Below are positions 1 through 11,351 of a DNA stretch of 64,000 nucleotides, piece after piece. Origin of the DNA: Humulus lupulus (taxonomy: Eukaryota > Streptophyta > Magnoliopsida > Rosales > Cannabaceae); NCBI RefSeq assembly GCF_963169125.1, contig NC_084795.1, positions 131,171,701-131,235,700 on the forward strand, read 5' to 3'. The notes beneath the pieces are model-generated. The model saw only the letters and a program-made list of their open reading frames with translations. It did no database searches and was not told the DNA's origin. The position numbers and the translations under genes were made by a program. Numbering within the stretch: the stretch's first letter is position 1; each line of letters starts with the position of its first letter.

Positions 1-827
1 CAAGATAGATGCTTTACATCAACATTCTGGAGAAGAATGCAAGTGGGACTAGGTAGCAAACTGAAGTTCAACACTGCTCTCCACCTGCAGACCGATGGTT
101 AAAGAGAGGGAACCATTCAAACCTTGGATGAGATGCTAAGGGCTTGCATTTTGGACTGTTAAGGTTCGTGGAATGCAAAATTTGCATTGATAGAGTGTGC
201 TTACAACAACAGCTACCACGTCTCCATTAAGATTGCTCTAAACGAAGCACTATACAGAAGGAAGTACCGATCATCAATTCATTGGCATGAGGCTAGTGAA
301 AGAAATTTTTTTGGGATTGGAAGAAGTAGATCAGGTCACTACTGATATATGACAGTTATGCCAGAGATTACAGACCTTGGTTTATCAGCAACGCAAACAT
401 GCAGACCGACACATGAGACCTCTAGAATTTGTTTTTAGGGACAAGGTACTGCTGAAAATAGCTCCACTAGGTGGAGCAATGCGTTTTGGATAGAAGGGGA
501 AACTTATCCCAAGGTTCATTGGAATTTTTGAGATTTTGGAAAAAATCAGGGAAGTAGCATATCAGTTGGCTCTCCCGCCAACCTTATCTCAAGTCCATGA
601 CGTGTTTCACGTGTCATTATTGAGAAAGTACATGAAAGATCCGACAAATATCCTTAGCCACGAACAGCTAAGCATGGACCCTCAACTAACTCAGGAAGAG
701 AAGTCGATAGTAATTCTGGACCGGATAGACAAAGTGTTGAGGAATAAAACTGTGCATCCATGACATCGAAGAAGCAACTTGGGAGACAGTAGCCAAGATG
801 AGGGAGTGGTACCCTCATCTGTTTTGA
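1..827 (+). pseudogene. Chromovirus (Ty3/Gypsy) pol 3' end, decayed: integrase C-terminus plus chromodomain
   Basis: This is the end of a retrotransposon polyprotein that once integrated element cDNA into host chromatin. In the first 130 bases a degenerate 'HLQTDG' then 'GTIQTLDEML' is readable, the family's usual PQTDGQSERTIQTLEDML around the catalytic Glu. Next come the AYNNSYH-like segment and the linker 'VHDVFHVSLLRKYMKDP' (about 595-640). The chromodomain-like tail ends EEATWE...MREWYPHLF with a stop at 825-827. In-frame stops near 105 and 160 and a frame change near 760 make it a pseudogene. The 5' part lies off the window to the left. The chromodomain tail points to the Tekay/Del-Reina group. 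Confidence 0.8.
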
Positions 828-1448
828 GTTTTGTGGATGAAACTTCTATAAATTGTAGGTATTGTAAAGCCCCGCGTTTCGGGCACCTAATTGTAACCGG
901 TTAGGACCGGTGAAAACTTACATGAATATTATTTTGATTAATATCATAGACTTGAGAAGCAAAAAACATGTTGTTTGTGATAGTCATTAAGTGTGATGTG
1001 TGATTGCAGCCAAATTAGAAATTTTGGTTTTAGACCGACACGAAAACCTCAACCAGATAAAATTATGTTGAATAATTATGTCAAAAATAATATGGGCATA
1101 ATTTTTTTTGGAAATTTATACTAAAGTCAACTTTTATGTGAAAATGTACATTTTAGCCAAAAATGGGATTTTGGCTAGTTAAATTATTTTGAATAATAAA
1201 TATTGGAGTGTGATCACTTAAATTAAACAGCGAGGTCTGTTTAATTTTAATTACCCTAGGTTAAAATTTCAATTAGGAAAAGTAAGAAAAAATTACCACA
1301 ATAGTAATTTTTTGGGATAATTACCATTAGTCTAAGTTTGATCAACTTAAATAAGATTAAATAGGAATAAATTCAAGAGAAATTAGGAATTAAGTGGGCA
1401 GCAACAAAGTTGGTGAATTAGGTAATTTTGTGTCCAAATTTTACCACC

Positions 1449-1456
1449 TATAAATA
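1449..1456 (+). promoter_or_regulatory. TATA box of the LTR at 863-6569
   Basis: TATAAATA is followed by a pyrimidine-rich leader (ctctctc...), the usual LTR promoter and R-U5 layout. It is assigned by position and sequence only. Confidence 0.4.
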
Positions 1457-2903
1457 GTATAAAGTAATCCAAAGTCTTCATTTTTTACATATGTTTCTCT
1501 CTCAAGAATTATTTTCTCTCTAATTCTCTTCCTTCTCTCTTGCTTGCCCGAGTACCCCATTTGCTCTCTCTGAAGTTTTTTCATCAATTTCTCATCCAAA
1601 CACTCACATCACACCTCTTTCTGCTATACACATAGTATTAAGGTACTTTAGTGTTGAATTTGAATAGAGAAAGGCTAGAAAAAGCTAGAACAAATCAAAA
1701 GTAAACTCTTAACTATACATGTTAAAGTGTGAGTTTTTTTTATCTTAGTTGAGTTTGTATGTGAGTATATACTAATTTTTGGTTTTATTGGGGAGTGTAT
1801 AAATCTAAAGGAAATGATAAGCAAGGGTTTGAAGAGCTGGAAGTGACTTAGAACACCATCAAAGCCATCAAGATGTATATGGTCACCTCCGATGAGTTTT
1901 ATTCTAATTTTATTGTTAAATCTGCTATGATTAATTTATTTGATATGTTTAAATTATATTTTTGAACTATAAGAATGTTTATGCGCTGTTTTAAATCTGG
2001 AAAAATGTTTGGAGAATCGTTAGGGTGTAAATCCAACATTCCATAGGCAAAACTAAGACTTTGTAAGAAAAATATTTAGGCCTTGGATTCAAAATGAACA
2101 AGCGAATTGTATACTTAGCTAGTTATGGATTTTTTTATTTTCATGTTTAAGTTTGAGATGTGTAGATGTTAATGAGGCTTAGAAATGTGCAAAAATTATT
2201 TATCATGATCAAGATATGAGTTTTACAAAATATGTGTGTAATCTAGAAAATTGTTTTTTAAAATCTTGGTAACCACCCGATTTTGAGTGATATTTTATAT
2301 TTGAAAATCATTGAGTTTTTTTTTTTTGATTATTGGAATGAACCTTCTTTTGTTATTTGTAAATCAACCTCTAGAATTTCTAAGAAAAATAACGAATAGG
2401 TAGAGAATTATGGGTATTCAAAGTTAGACAAAATTTTTGAAAAGCTCAAAATTGCTTCTCGACAGCCATGTTTGAAAACTCTTTTTGTTAAGTAAAACAT
2501 GCTTCAAATAACCTATTTTTTGGCATAACTATTGTTCACATATTTTAGTATAGGTACAATAATTTTTAGACCTAAATAACAAACCAAATGGATTTTATGA
2601 ACCTCCAAATTTCACTGAAAGGATGAGTTTTTTTCTAGGTAGATTTGTAATAAGGTTTTCGAAAATAGTTTTCACCATGTAAAAAGGTTTAATTTTTAAT
2701 GAAATTTGACAAGAAGTTTCTTGGAATAGCCAATTTTAAATATGAAACATTGAAAGAGCATTGGAGTAATAGTTTTAAAATTAAAAATTTTAAACTAGGA
2801 CACCTACAACTAAAATTTATAAACTTTATACTTAAGAAAGAAATAATGGAAAATAATTTTAAGAGATTGACTAAGTGTTGATGATTTTATTATGGTAATG
2901 ATT

Positions 2904-4819
2904 TGTAGTATCTCAGAATTTTACTTAGCAAGATAGTAGTAGCTTGTGCAGTAGTATTTTACTTTTTGTGGTTATTGGTTCAAGTCGTGATTTAGTTGGA
3001 AACTCACAGAGATAGTTATGGATTTTATAAGTTTAGCCTATAGTTTAGAAATATTAATTTTATCATAAGGTTTGATTAATATAGCTGGTCCTAAAAATGG
3101 TATTTATTATAACCTACGGTTTAGATAGAATAATTAAGAATGTGACACTTGTCACATGTATGTTTATTAATGATTTAAGGATTCTAGATGAATAAATTAA
3201 TCAAGGATAAACCTAGGAAGTCTGGAACCTTCCCTCAGCTATTAAGATCACGTTTTACTCAGTCAAAGTGGTTTAAACAATTTCAAGTCTGCTAAAAGTG
3301 TGCCAAAACGTGTTTGATATGTCATCGTAAGCCGATATATTGCCTATGATTGATACGAAAAACACGTCGACTTCGCATGAATGAAACCATGGAGGCTCAA
3401 GATTATGGGGTAGGTGATATATCACCCATAGGGGGCGATATATCGGCTCCCTTTGGAATTTTTGAAAATATGTGGAATTGGAACTAGAAACAGCCCTCAA
3501 CAACTTGGATTTGCTCTTGAACGTTTTTGATCGAGTTCTGGGCATCTGTTGAGTAGAAAATTCAATTTTTATTCAATTATTTAATCATTTTAAAAGGAAT
3601 TAGTTTCACTCCTTGAACTCTATAAATAGGACCTTTCTCTCAGCCACTTGCTGCATCATTCAAGCACTTCTCAGAACCTCCAAGCTTCTAAGTTCATTCT
3701 ATAGAGAAACTCTAGGGTTTTGGGGTTAAAAGCTTTCAATTATAAGCTTTTCTAAACACTTGGGAAGTAAGATAGAGTGTTATTTTGGTATTGAGGTGTA
3801 GAACAAAGTTCTAATCTGTCTAAGGTATTCGTTATCCTCAGGTTAAGGTCATTATAGTTCTTCTTATTCTTTTAATTTTCTTCGAAATCTTCACTTGTTA
3901 AAATGGCTTTTGGTTAGGTGCTTGATTCTCTTTGAAACTTAAGATTTTTGGTAAGTTTTTATCTTGACGGTTTAGATCTTCTTTTCATTGGAAAACTTAT
4001 GATCTTACTGTTTGATTTTAGGAGTTTCCAATCTCGCTCTTGTCTCCAATATTTCGATTTATGGCAAGGAAAATAGGTTAGATTTTATGTGCTATAATTA
4101 TGTGTATATGCTATGTGTATGTATGTATGTACGTATGTATATGTTTTATGTTATAGTCGCTTGGGAAATATGGTTGGTTAAAGAGCAAATAAGCAAATCC
4201 CAAGATTTTTATCATTATCGAAGACTATAGTTATGTTTAAACCTACCTCTCAATAGTAGAAAGAGGACCTAGGTGGTTTATCATATATTATATCTATGTC
4301 TATTCCTACCTCGAAATAGTAGAAAGATGACCTAGATGGTTTCTATCACATACTACGGTAATGAGTTCATGACCATTAATTTGTAGTCTTATGTTTTACG
4401 ATTTACGTTTTTACGTCATACGTTTTATGATTTATGTTTTTACGTCTTATGATTTATGATATGCTTTAGTAGTTTTTCCTTACTGGGCATTAGGCTCATT
4501 CCTTTTTATTTAAGATGGTGCAGGAAAATGAGCTTGGAAGGCGGGACGGATTCGTGGCAGCTTTGGGATGTGTATTGGGCGAGAACTGAATGAATGGACT
4601 GATGGGAAAGATCGAGGATGATGTTTATGTTATGCTTTTTTTTAGTATGTATTATGATTTTCCACATTTATTATTTGAACGATTAATAAGAAAGGTTTAA
4701 GTTTTCTTTATGATTTTATGTAATAAAGTTCTATTATTTTATATATGTATTCGAAAATAGTAGTTATGTCTTAGTAGTTTTTAATGATCTGAGGTCTTTA
4801 AGTTAGTCAAGTCATTACA
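2904..4819 (+). mobile_element. Solo LTR of a gypsy element, duplication TGATT
   Basis: It starts TGTAGTATCTCAG and ends GTCATTACA. It is flanked by a perfect 5-bp repeat TGATT at 2899-2903 and 4820-4824. It carries a TATA box (3621-3628) and a 'ggtgcaggaaaatgagc' segment (near 4530) placed like the 'gtgcaggtaagg' mark of the other chromovirus LTRs. No internal coding region is present, so this is an LTR left after LTR-LTR recombination. Its short ORFs are not credible genes. Confidence 0.7.
3621..3628 (+). promoter_or_regulatory. TATA box of the solo LTR at 2904-4819
   Basis: TATAAATA is followed by a C/T-rich leader, about 720 bases into the LTR. Confidence 0.4.
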
Positions 4820-6569
4820 TGATTGGTATAAGTTTAACCTAATAAATAAATCTGAATATTAATTTATATTTTTATTAATTTTTTATTTAATTGGATTAAG
4901 AAAATTCAAATAGGTGTCCAATACCCATGATTTTTCAAAAGCTTAAATTATAATATTCTTTTTTTTAAATAAAAATCAACTTTTTATTCCAAATTCTCTT
5001 AATTAATCTAAAAATAATCAAAATTTATTATAATGGTGTTTTTATTGTTTTAATTCAAATTTAATTATCAAAGTTTTTTAATAAAATGATTTTTTTAGAA
5101 AATATTTGACTTGTTTAGTAAAAATCAAAGAAAGGATCAAAATTGGTTAAACCAGGAGGCTTCCAAAACTAGTTTCTTTTACTAGGCTCGATAGTGTGGA
5201 TGGAGTGAGAAATGTTGTAAAAAGCCGACTTTCAAATAACTAGACTTTTTAAGAGAAGTTTTGCTGAAAGTTGTAAATGTATCTTAGAAGGCTAAACTAA
5301 GTAAGGGCGATATTACCCTTACTTAATAAACAGTAATGACTAAAATGCCCCGATGATTTATTTTTAACTTAATTGCCATAATTAATAAGAGTATACTATA
5401 TAGTTGTGATTTAGGATTTACGCTAGGAGCAAATGAATCCAAGTAAGTCAACCTTTGACTTCTCTGGTTACAACATGAAACATGCTAGTGTATTGATTGC
5501 TAGAAATAAGATATTACACTAGTTTTGGGAAGGGCTCAACTAGAAACATTGACTAGGGGGTGTGTAGACCCTTTCTGGGATTATGGACGGTTTCTGCCTT
5601 TGACATTCCTTTAGCTCGGTTGAAGTCCGTGACAATTATTATCAGTTTGTTTAAAGTTAGTGACGATTACTATAGGTCTGGTTTGAGTATGTGACAATTA
5701 CTATTAGGTCTGGTTCCAGTCCATGACCTCTCGTGCAATTCATGTTCGTGACATCTGGCTATGAGTTTAACATACTGGTAAAACGTAGAAGCCTCGATGA
5801 GCCAGTGTAACTCTGGTTACACTCTTGATAGTACTTATGCCCTAGGTAACACGAAGATTACCCTAGTTGGGGATTTAGGGTAGGGTTATTAGCGTTGAGA
5901 GCTGGGACTCTACTATTGTTTGTTTTAAGGGGGCACTCAAACACCCCAACTTTATTGAAAACTCCCAAGTTGGCTTCTAGGTTCTTTGTAATGAATATTG
6001 TTTCTATATATATCTGCTTGATCTTGGATTTTCTTCGTGTAGGGTTGATTTGAATATTTTTGGTTATCGGGCATAACAATAAGTTTGCTAGGATGCTTTG
6101 GGATTCTTGAATTGTCTGTTTAGGGTCTAGATTTTTCTAGAGCCCTAATTCTATAAGTGGTGTTATTTTTGGTCAATAACTTGGTCATTGACCTTTGTCT
6201 GCTTTGATGATATCATGTTTTAAGGTTGAACTTACTAAGCATTCTTTTCTTCCCTAGTTGTTTCATGTTGTAGGTAAGTGCAAGGGCAAAGCAGACCAAA
6301 GAGCACCAGAGTTTGCTTGCTGGAGTGTACATGTGGCCCGACCTTTGGGGAATATTTTGAGAAAATGTCTTTTGGGGATAACACTATTTTATTGGTTATG
6401 TTTAAACCATTTATGTTTACTTTAAATGTTTGAGAATAGAAGTATTTTGTTAAGTATGGGCACATAACTTTGTCTTTTTAAATTTTTTTATGTGAATTTT
6501 TTGGACATATTTATAATGAAAATGTTATTTTATGTAATTTTTTTGGTCTTTTATTTTTGGGTCTTTACA

Positions 6570-6953
6570 ATCTCTTGATCTTGTTTGTGTTATTCCTCTA
6601 TAATGAACTACATTATCTTGGGTTCTTATCTATTTGAATTACAAAATTCAAATTGTTTGTTAACCCATATCCCCAACCAGTATGGCACGATAGAATTGTA
6701 GCTTTTGAGTGACTCAAACCATATTCTTCTGACCCTGTGTGATTGGAGATCAGTAATTTGTGATTATTTGTTCTAGTGTTTGGGTGAGTCAAATCCAGAG
6801 CCATTTTTGACAAGCAACTTATGCAATACTTTCCTGAAATGCCTCGTATCCTATTTTAGGGACTACATGATTTTCATGAAAGTCCACCCTTAGGCTCATT
6901 ACACTTGAAGAAAAATACATGGAAAAGAAAAGGAAAATATATTTCTCAATTTC
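6570..6953. other. No recognisable gene; 3' flank of element D pol
   Basis: AT-rich sequence lies between the end of the LTR at 6569 and the pol stop of the minus-strand element D. It should hold D's 3' untranslated region, but I could find neither a polypurine tract nor an LTR start. Confidence 0.3.
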
Positions 6954-9511
6954 TTACTCGTTATACAAGTGGAAGAGCTCGAAATTCTAGGCGTGCGGTA
7001 TTAACTCCCCATTTAACCTAGCCAGCTTGTAAGTTCCATACTAATGACCTCTTTGACTTGGTACTGTCCTTCCCAGTTTGGAACTAACACCCAAACTCTT
7101 GGTTCTTAGGTAGCGAAGAATACTCATTGCAAGATGAGGTATCCTAAAGAAAACTTTTGATCTTTTATTCGAGAGCTGAAATACCGAGAAATTTTTTGCT
7201 GACATAAGGCCACCCAGAGTTGTGATAGCTCCTATTTTTCCTCGATCACGTCCAGCGATTGCTTAAGTAATCCATGGTTGGTTGACAACTTATACGTGTC
7301 ATGTCGGTGCGCGGGAATAGCCACCTCTACTAGGAGCATGGCTTCACAGTTGTATGCCATGGAGAAAGGTGAGTGGTCGATTGATGTCTGAGGGGCATTT
7401 TGATAGGCCCAAAGTACTCGGGGCATCTTTTCGGGCCAGATGCCTTTTCCCTGTTCTAGGCTCTTTTACAGTAAAGCTTTGATTATTTTGTTCATGGCCT
7501 CCACTTGGTCGTTTTCCTTGGGATGGGCCACTGCCAAGAAGATCTTGTGGATTTTGTACTTCTCATAGAAATTTGTGAAAAGGTTGCTATCGAACTGTAG
7601 GCCTTTTTCGGATACCAACTTTCTCGGGAGGAAATATCAACAGACAATGTTTTTGATAACAAACTCCAGGATTTCTTGGGCGTAATGATGGCGAGAGGTT
7701 TAGGTTTGACCCACTTGGTAAAGTAGTCAACATCTAAGACTGTATACCATACTCCCTTTTTCCCTGTGGTCAAAGATTCGATTAGGTTGATGCCCCAGAC
7801 TGCGAAGGGCCAAGGACTAGTCATTTGTGTTCTCGTTGGGAGGTACTCATGGTATGTTAGCAAAATGCTGACACTTGTCGCACCTCTTGACGTATTCAAG
7901 AGAATTGTTGTTCATGGTAGGAAAAAAATAACCTTGCTTGAGGACCTTCTTGGACAAGATTTGCCCCCGACATTATCGCTGCAGAATCCCTCATGCACTC
8001 CCTGTAAAATGGCTTGGGATTCCTCATGTGTTACACATCTCAGATGTGGCATCAAATGCGATATTTGGTACAACTTACCATCCATATGAATGTAGTTTGG
8101 AGCTTTGTACTATATCTTCCTTTCTGCATTTTTTTTTCAGGTAGGAGCTCGTCAGAGGTTAGGTACCTCGAGCCTAATATTCATTTGTCACTTGGTTTAC
8201 TACTAACTATGAGTCGCTAAAGATTTCGAGTCCATTAGTTTGCAGCACTCAGGAAACTTGTAATCTTGCAAGAAGCTCTTAATATCTCCCTCATTGTTAG
8301 AGGCTTGGAATCTGAATTTTAGTGCAAAGTGTACGCGGTGACCGTGAGCAGATACCAAAATAAGGTCAGCTGCTGAGCCATTCTTGTTGGATGACCCGTC
8401 AACAAAAAGCTTCATTATGGGGACTAGAGCAGCTCGGATTACTAGTTTATGCCAGTGCACTCATCAATAAAGTGGGGTAGGATCTGCCCTTTAATTGGTG
8501 TTCTCAGATGGTATGTAATATCATATTGGCCAAGCTTTATAACCTATTTTGGTAACCTGTTGAATGCATCTGGCTTCTGTAAAACTTGTTGCAGTGGATT
8601 GTTTTTTGGAATTTTTATGGTGTGTGCTTCAAAATAGGGTCAGAGTTTCCCTGAGGACATGAAGAGACAAAAAATTAACTTCTCCATTGGTGGGTATCGA
8701 GTCTCCGCTCCCAACAATCTCATACTGACATAGTAAACATGATGTTGTATTTTTCCATCTTAGTGCACCAAGGTTGTGTTGATGACGTGCTTAGTAATGG
8801 GGTACAGGAACAATACTTCACCGTCTACTAGCTTTGAAAGAACAGGAGGTTGGGACATATGGGTTTTAAGTGCTTGAAAGGCATTCTCACACTCTTCGAT
8901 CCACCGAATTGTCGGAATCCTCAGAGAACTTTGAAGAATGGTATGCACTTGTTTGTTGCTTTGGACACGAAGCAGCTCAGGGTTGTCATTCTTCTTATGA
9001 GGCTCTAGACATCCTTGCATTTATGAGGAGATGGAATGTCGATGAGGGCCTTAAGTTTTTCATGGTTTTCCTCTATACCCTGTGAGATAACATTGAAACC
9101 AAAAAACTTTCCTGTGGCTACTCCAAAACAACATTTTTGGGGATTGGGCTTCTTGTTGAACCTTCGTAAGACAGTGAAGGCTTCTCTTAGATCAGTGACG
9201 TGACCATCCATGTTTTGCCCTAGCTAGTCTTTGAACATTCTTTTTACTAGTCTTTGGTAGTTGGTGCTTGCATTCTTCAACTTAAAAGGAATTACTTTGT
9301 ACCAATAAACTCCTTTATCTGTAAAAAAAAGGTAGCATGCTCTTCATCGGGGAATTACACAGGGATGTGGTTGTTGCCCGAGTAGTCATCCATGAAAGTC
9401 AATAGTTCGTGACTTGAAGTGCCATCTACCAACTAATCGATACGTAGCAGAAAAAGACAATCTTTAAGGACTAGGTTTATACAGGACTAGGTTGCCACCC
9501 AAATAGGGTAA
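6954..9511 (-). pseudogene. Tat-lineage element D, pol 3' half: end of RT, RNase H, integrase
   Basis: Read right to left, this is the second half of a Ty3/Gypsy Tat-type polyprotein. The RT thumb region lies at 9005-9211 (LNPKKC-like 'NPQKCCFGV...KFFGFNVIS'). An RT/RNase H connection follows at 8760-9020. The added RNase H is at 8203-8460 ('FVDGSSNKNGSAADLILVS', 'ASNNEGD'). Integrase is at 7232-7899 (WGINLIESL, FTKWV, then 'PRVLWAYQNAP'). The tail 'LNGELIPHA' ends at 6954. Many stops and frame changes are present. It continues at 27703-29403: the LTR X insertion with duplication TAGGG cuts the RT finger region, and the two sides read on from one another. Confidence 0.85.
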
Positions 9512-10509
9512 TAGGGTGTAACGTCCCAAATTCCCTAATATTGCTTAGTGCCTTGAGTAGGGGGCCAGGAGGGCAATAACTAGTTTATTGTATTAGTATG
9601 TTATATATGCATGATTATGTGAGTTGTATTATTATATGGTCTTTTGCATGAGACAAAATACAAATTCGTCCTTGGGGGCGTTTGGTGAGCAAGAGCTCAG
9701 CTAGGGGTAGCTTGGTCTTTTTCCAAGTTGGAGTGACTAAGTCACTAGGCTGTTCAGGGGAAGGAAAAACTAAAACATAAGAGAACACTCTCAGCTTCTT
9801 TTCTCTCCCTTGTTACAAACTCTCTCTCTCTAGCACTTGGGGGTTTTGCTAAATTTTAAGGAGGAAAGCTTGGAATTGAAGGGGGATTTAAGATAGGAAG
9901 TTACTAGCGGCAGCATAAGGGGCATGGTTCTTCAGTGAGGTAAGAATATACTCTTTTTTCTGGTTAATTCTTGCCATGGCTTAGGTTTTAGCAGAATTTT
10001 AAACTAGGGGCTGGGTTTTGATTTGGGTTAAAGATTGAGCTTGGTTTTTGAGGTGTTTGTACTACTTATGATGTGTTGTTCTGAGTTTTAAACTTGGTTG
10101 GGACTTTAAGAAAATTTAGGGATGAGATTTGGGAGCGTTGGCTCAGGGAAAAATGGTAGAAAAACCCAGTTTTTCTGGGTTCCCGTAGGGGCGTCGCGGC
10201 ACTGTTCTTTCGAGCTGCGGTGTTAGGATGTTCTAAGGCATGGGGCCCTGGCTGTGTGTCACAATGCCTATAAGGCTGTGCTTCAGCACTAGGCCATTTT
10301 CAAGGGCCTTTTTTTTTTTGCATTTTTAGGGTATAGGCCCAGGGGCTAGGGGGACGATTTCACCACCCCATGTGGGGGAATTGGAGGTCCCGAGAGCATA
10401 GGATTGGTCCTGGGGTTCAATTATGGAATCAAATAGTAATGTGAACATTATTTGTGGGTTGTGACTAGGATACCGCTAGGGCTCATAAGAGTATTGTTCT
10501 TGGGAATGT

Positions 10510-11111
10510 TGACTCTCGATTTGGCCAACGACACGGAGTCAGAAATATGACAAGAAATGAGATGATAGTCAAGAATGGAATCAAATGGTAAAGAGATGAC
10601 ACATATGATTTATAGTGGTTCGGCCCCAATGAATGGTAATGACCTATGTCCACTTAGTGCTATTATTGATATTGAATCCCAATGCCGTGATCAAAGAACT
10701 AGGGTTCTTGAGTTTCACAAGCCTTGGGAGAATTACAATTGTTTGGAGGATAATCGCACTATACGCTCTTTCTCTTAGTATTAAGAAAAAGGTTCAAAAG
10801 TCCCTTCCTTGAGCTCTCTCATGCATATTTATAGGCTCAAGGTCAGTTACATGGGCGAATGGGCCATAATTATCCCTAATCTCAGCGTATCAAGGCAATG
10901 AAGAGGAAATAATAATTGTAATTATTACTAGATTACATATCTTGTAAGGAAATTAATCGAAGCATGCTGGTCATATCTAATCGTGAGGTTTGGTGAAGCA
11001 GTAGGGAGCTGGTCGATAGTCGAACAACAACTCTTCATAATGACGCTACCACGTGTCAACCATGTGTGAGAAATTCTTGCCACGTCAGCAGCTGCCATTT
11101 TTGGGTAAACA
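10510..11111 (-). repeat. 3' LTR of element B
   Basis: On the plus strand it reads TGACTCTCGATTTGG...GGGTAAACA, so in element orientation it starts TGTTTACCC and ends GAGTCA. A minus-strand TATA box (TATAAATA) is at 10826-10833. The neighbouring polypurine tract at 11112-11124 fixes this as the 3' LTR. Confidence 0.85.
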
Positions 11112-11124
11112 TTTTCCCCGCAAG
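11112..11124 (-). promoter_or_regulatory. Polypurine tract of element B
   Basis: CTTGCGGGGAAAA on the minus strand directly abuts the LTR start, where plus-strand DNA synthesis is primed. Confidence 0.65.
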
Positions 11125-11343
11125 TTTATTTTACTATGACCAGCATAAAGTAATCTTAGGGAACTGACCCTTCGTGTACCCCACCAAATCTGTCAGAGCC
11201 GCTCATGCCTTCTCGAAAACGGTAACCAATCATGTCCAATCAGGCCTTTTTGGTTTCCCAAAAAATTGTCTGACGGCTATTGCACTTCCCCATACTTTGA
11301 AAAACTAATTCAATGATTACCTCTTTTACAGTGCCACGATCAA

Positions 11344-11351
11344 TATAAATA
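11344..11351 (+). promoter_or_regulatory. TATA box of the antisense gene of element B
   Basis: TATAAATA sits about 640 bases upstream of the first long coding exon. It is followed by a C/A-rich leader and a good donor (cccaa|gtaagt at about 11514). Elements A and C have a TATA box at the same place. Confidence 0.55.

Larger units (their letters stand above)
863..6569 (+). repeat. Probable 3' LTR of the chromovirus at 1-827, interrupted by a solo LTR
   Basis: The stretch begins TGTAAAGCCCC just after the pol stop and ends GGGTCTTTACA, giving the TG...CA inverted ends expected of an LTR. A TATA box lies at 1449-1456. A 'ttgtaggtaagtgcaaggg' segment near 6270 resembles one near the end of the other chromovirus LTRs here. 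Removing the insert at 2904-4819 leaves about 3.8 kb, long for an LTR, so further insertions are possible. The 5' LTR is outside the window, so the duplication cannot be checked. There is no coding sequence; short repeats of a 'gtccgtgacaatta' type occur at 5620-5760. Confidence 0.45.

Noticed and set aside
3330..3450. Palindromic 'gatatatc' cluster
   Set aside because: Short AT-rich palindromes inside a solo LTR; too simple to support a function.
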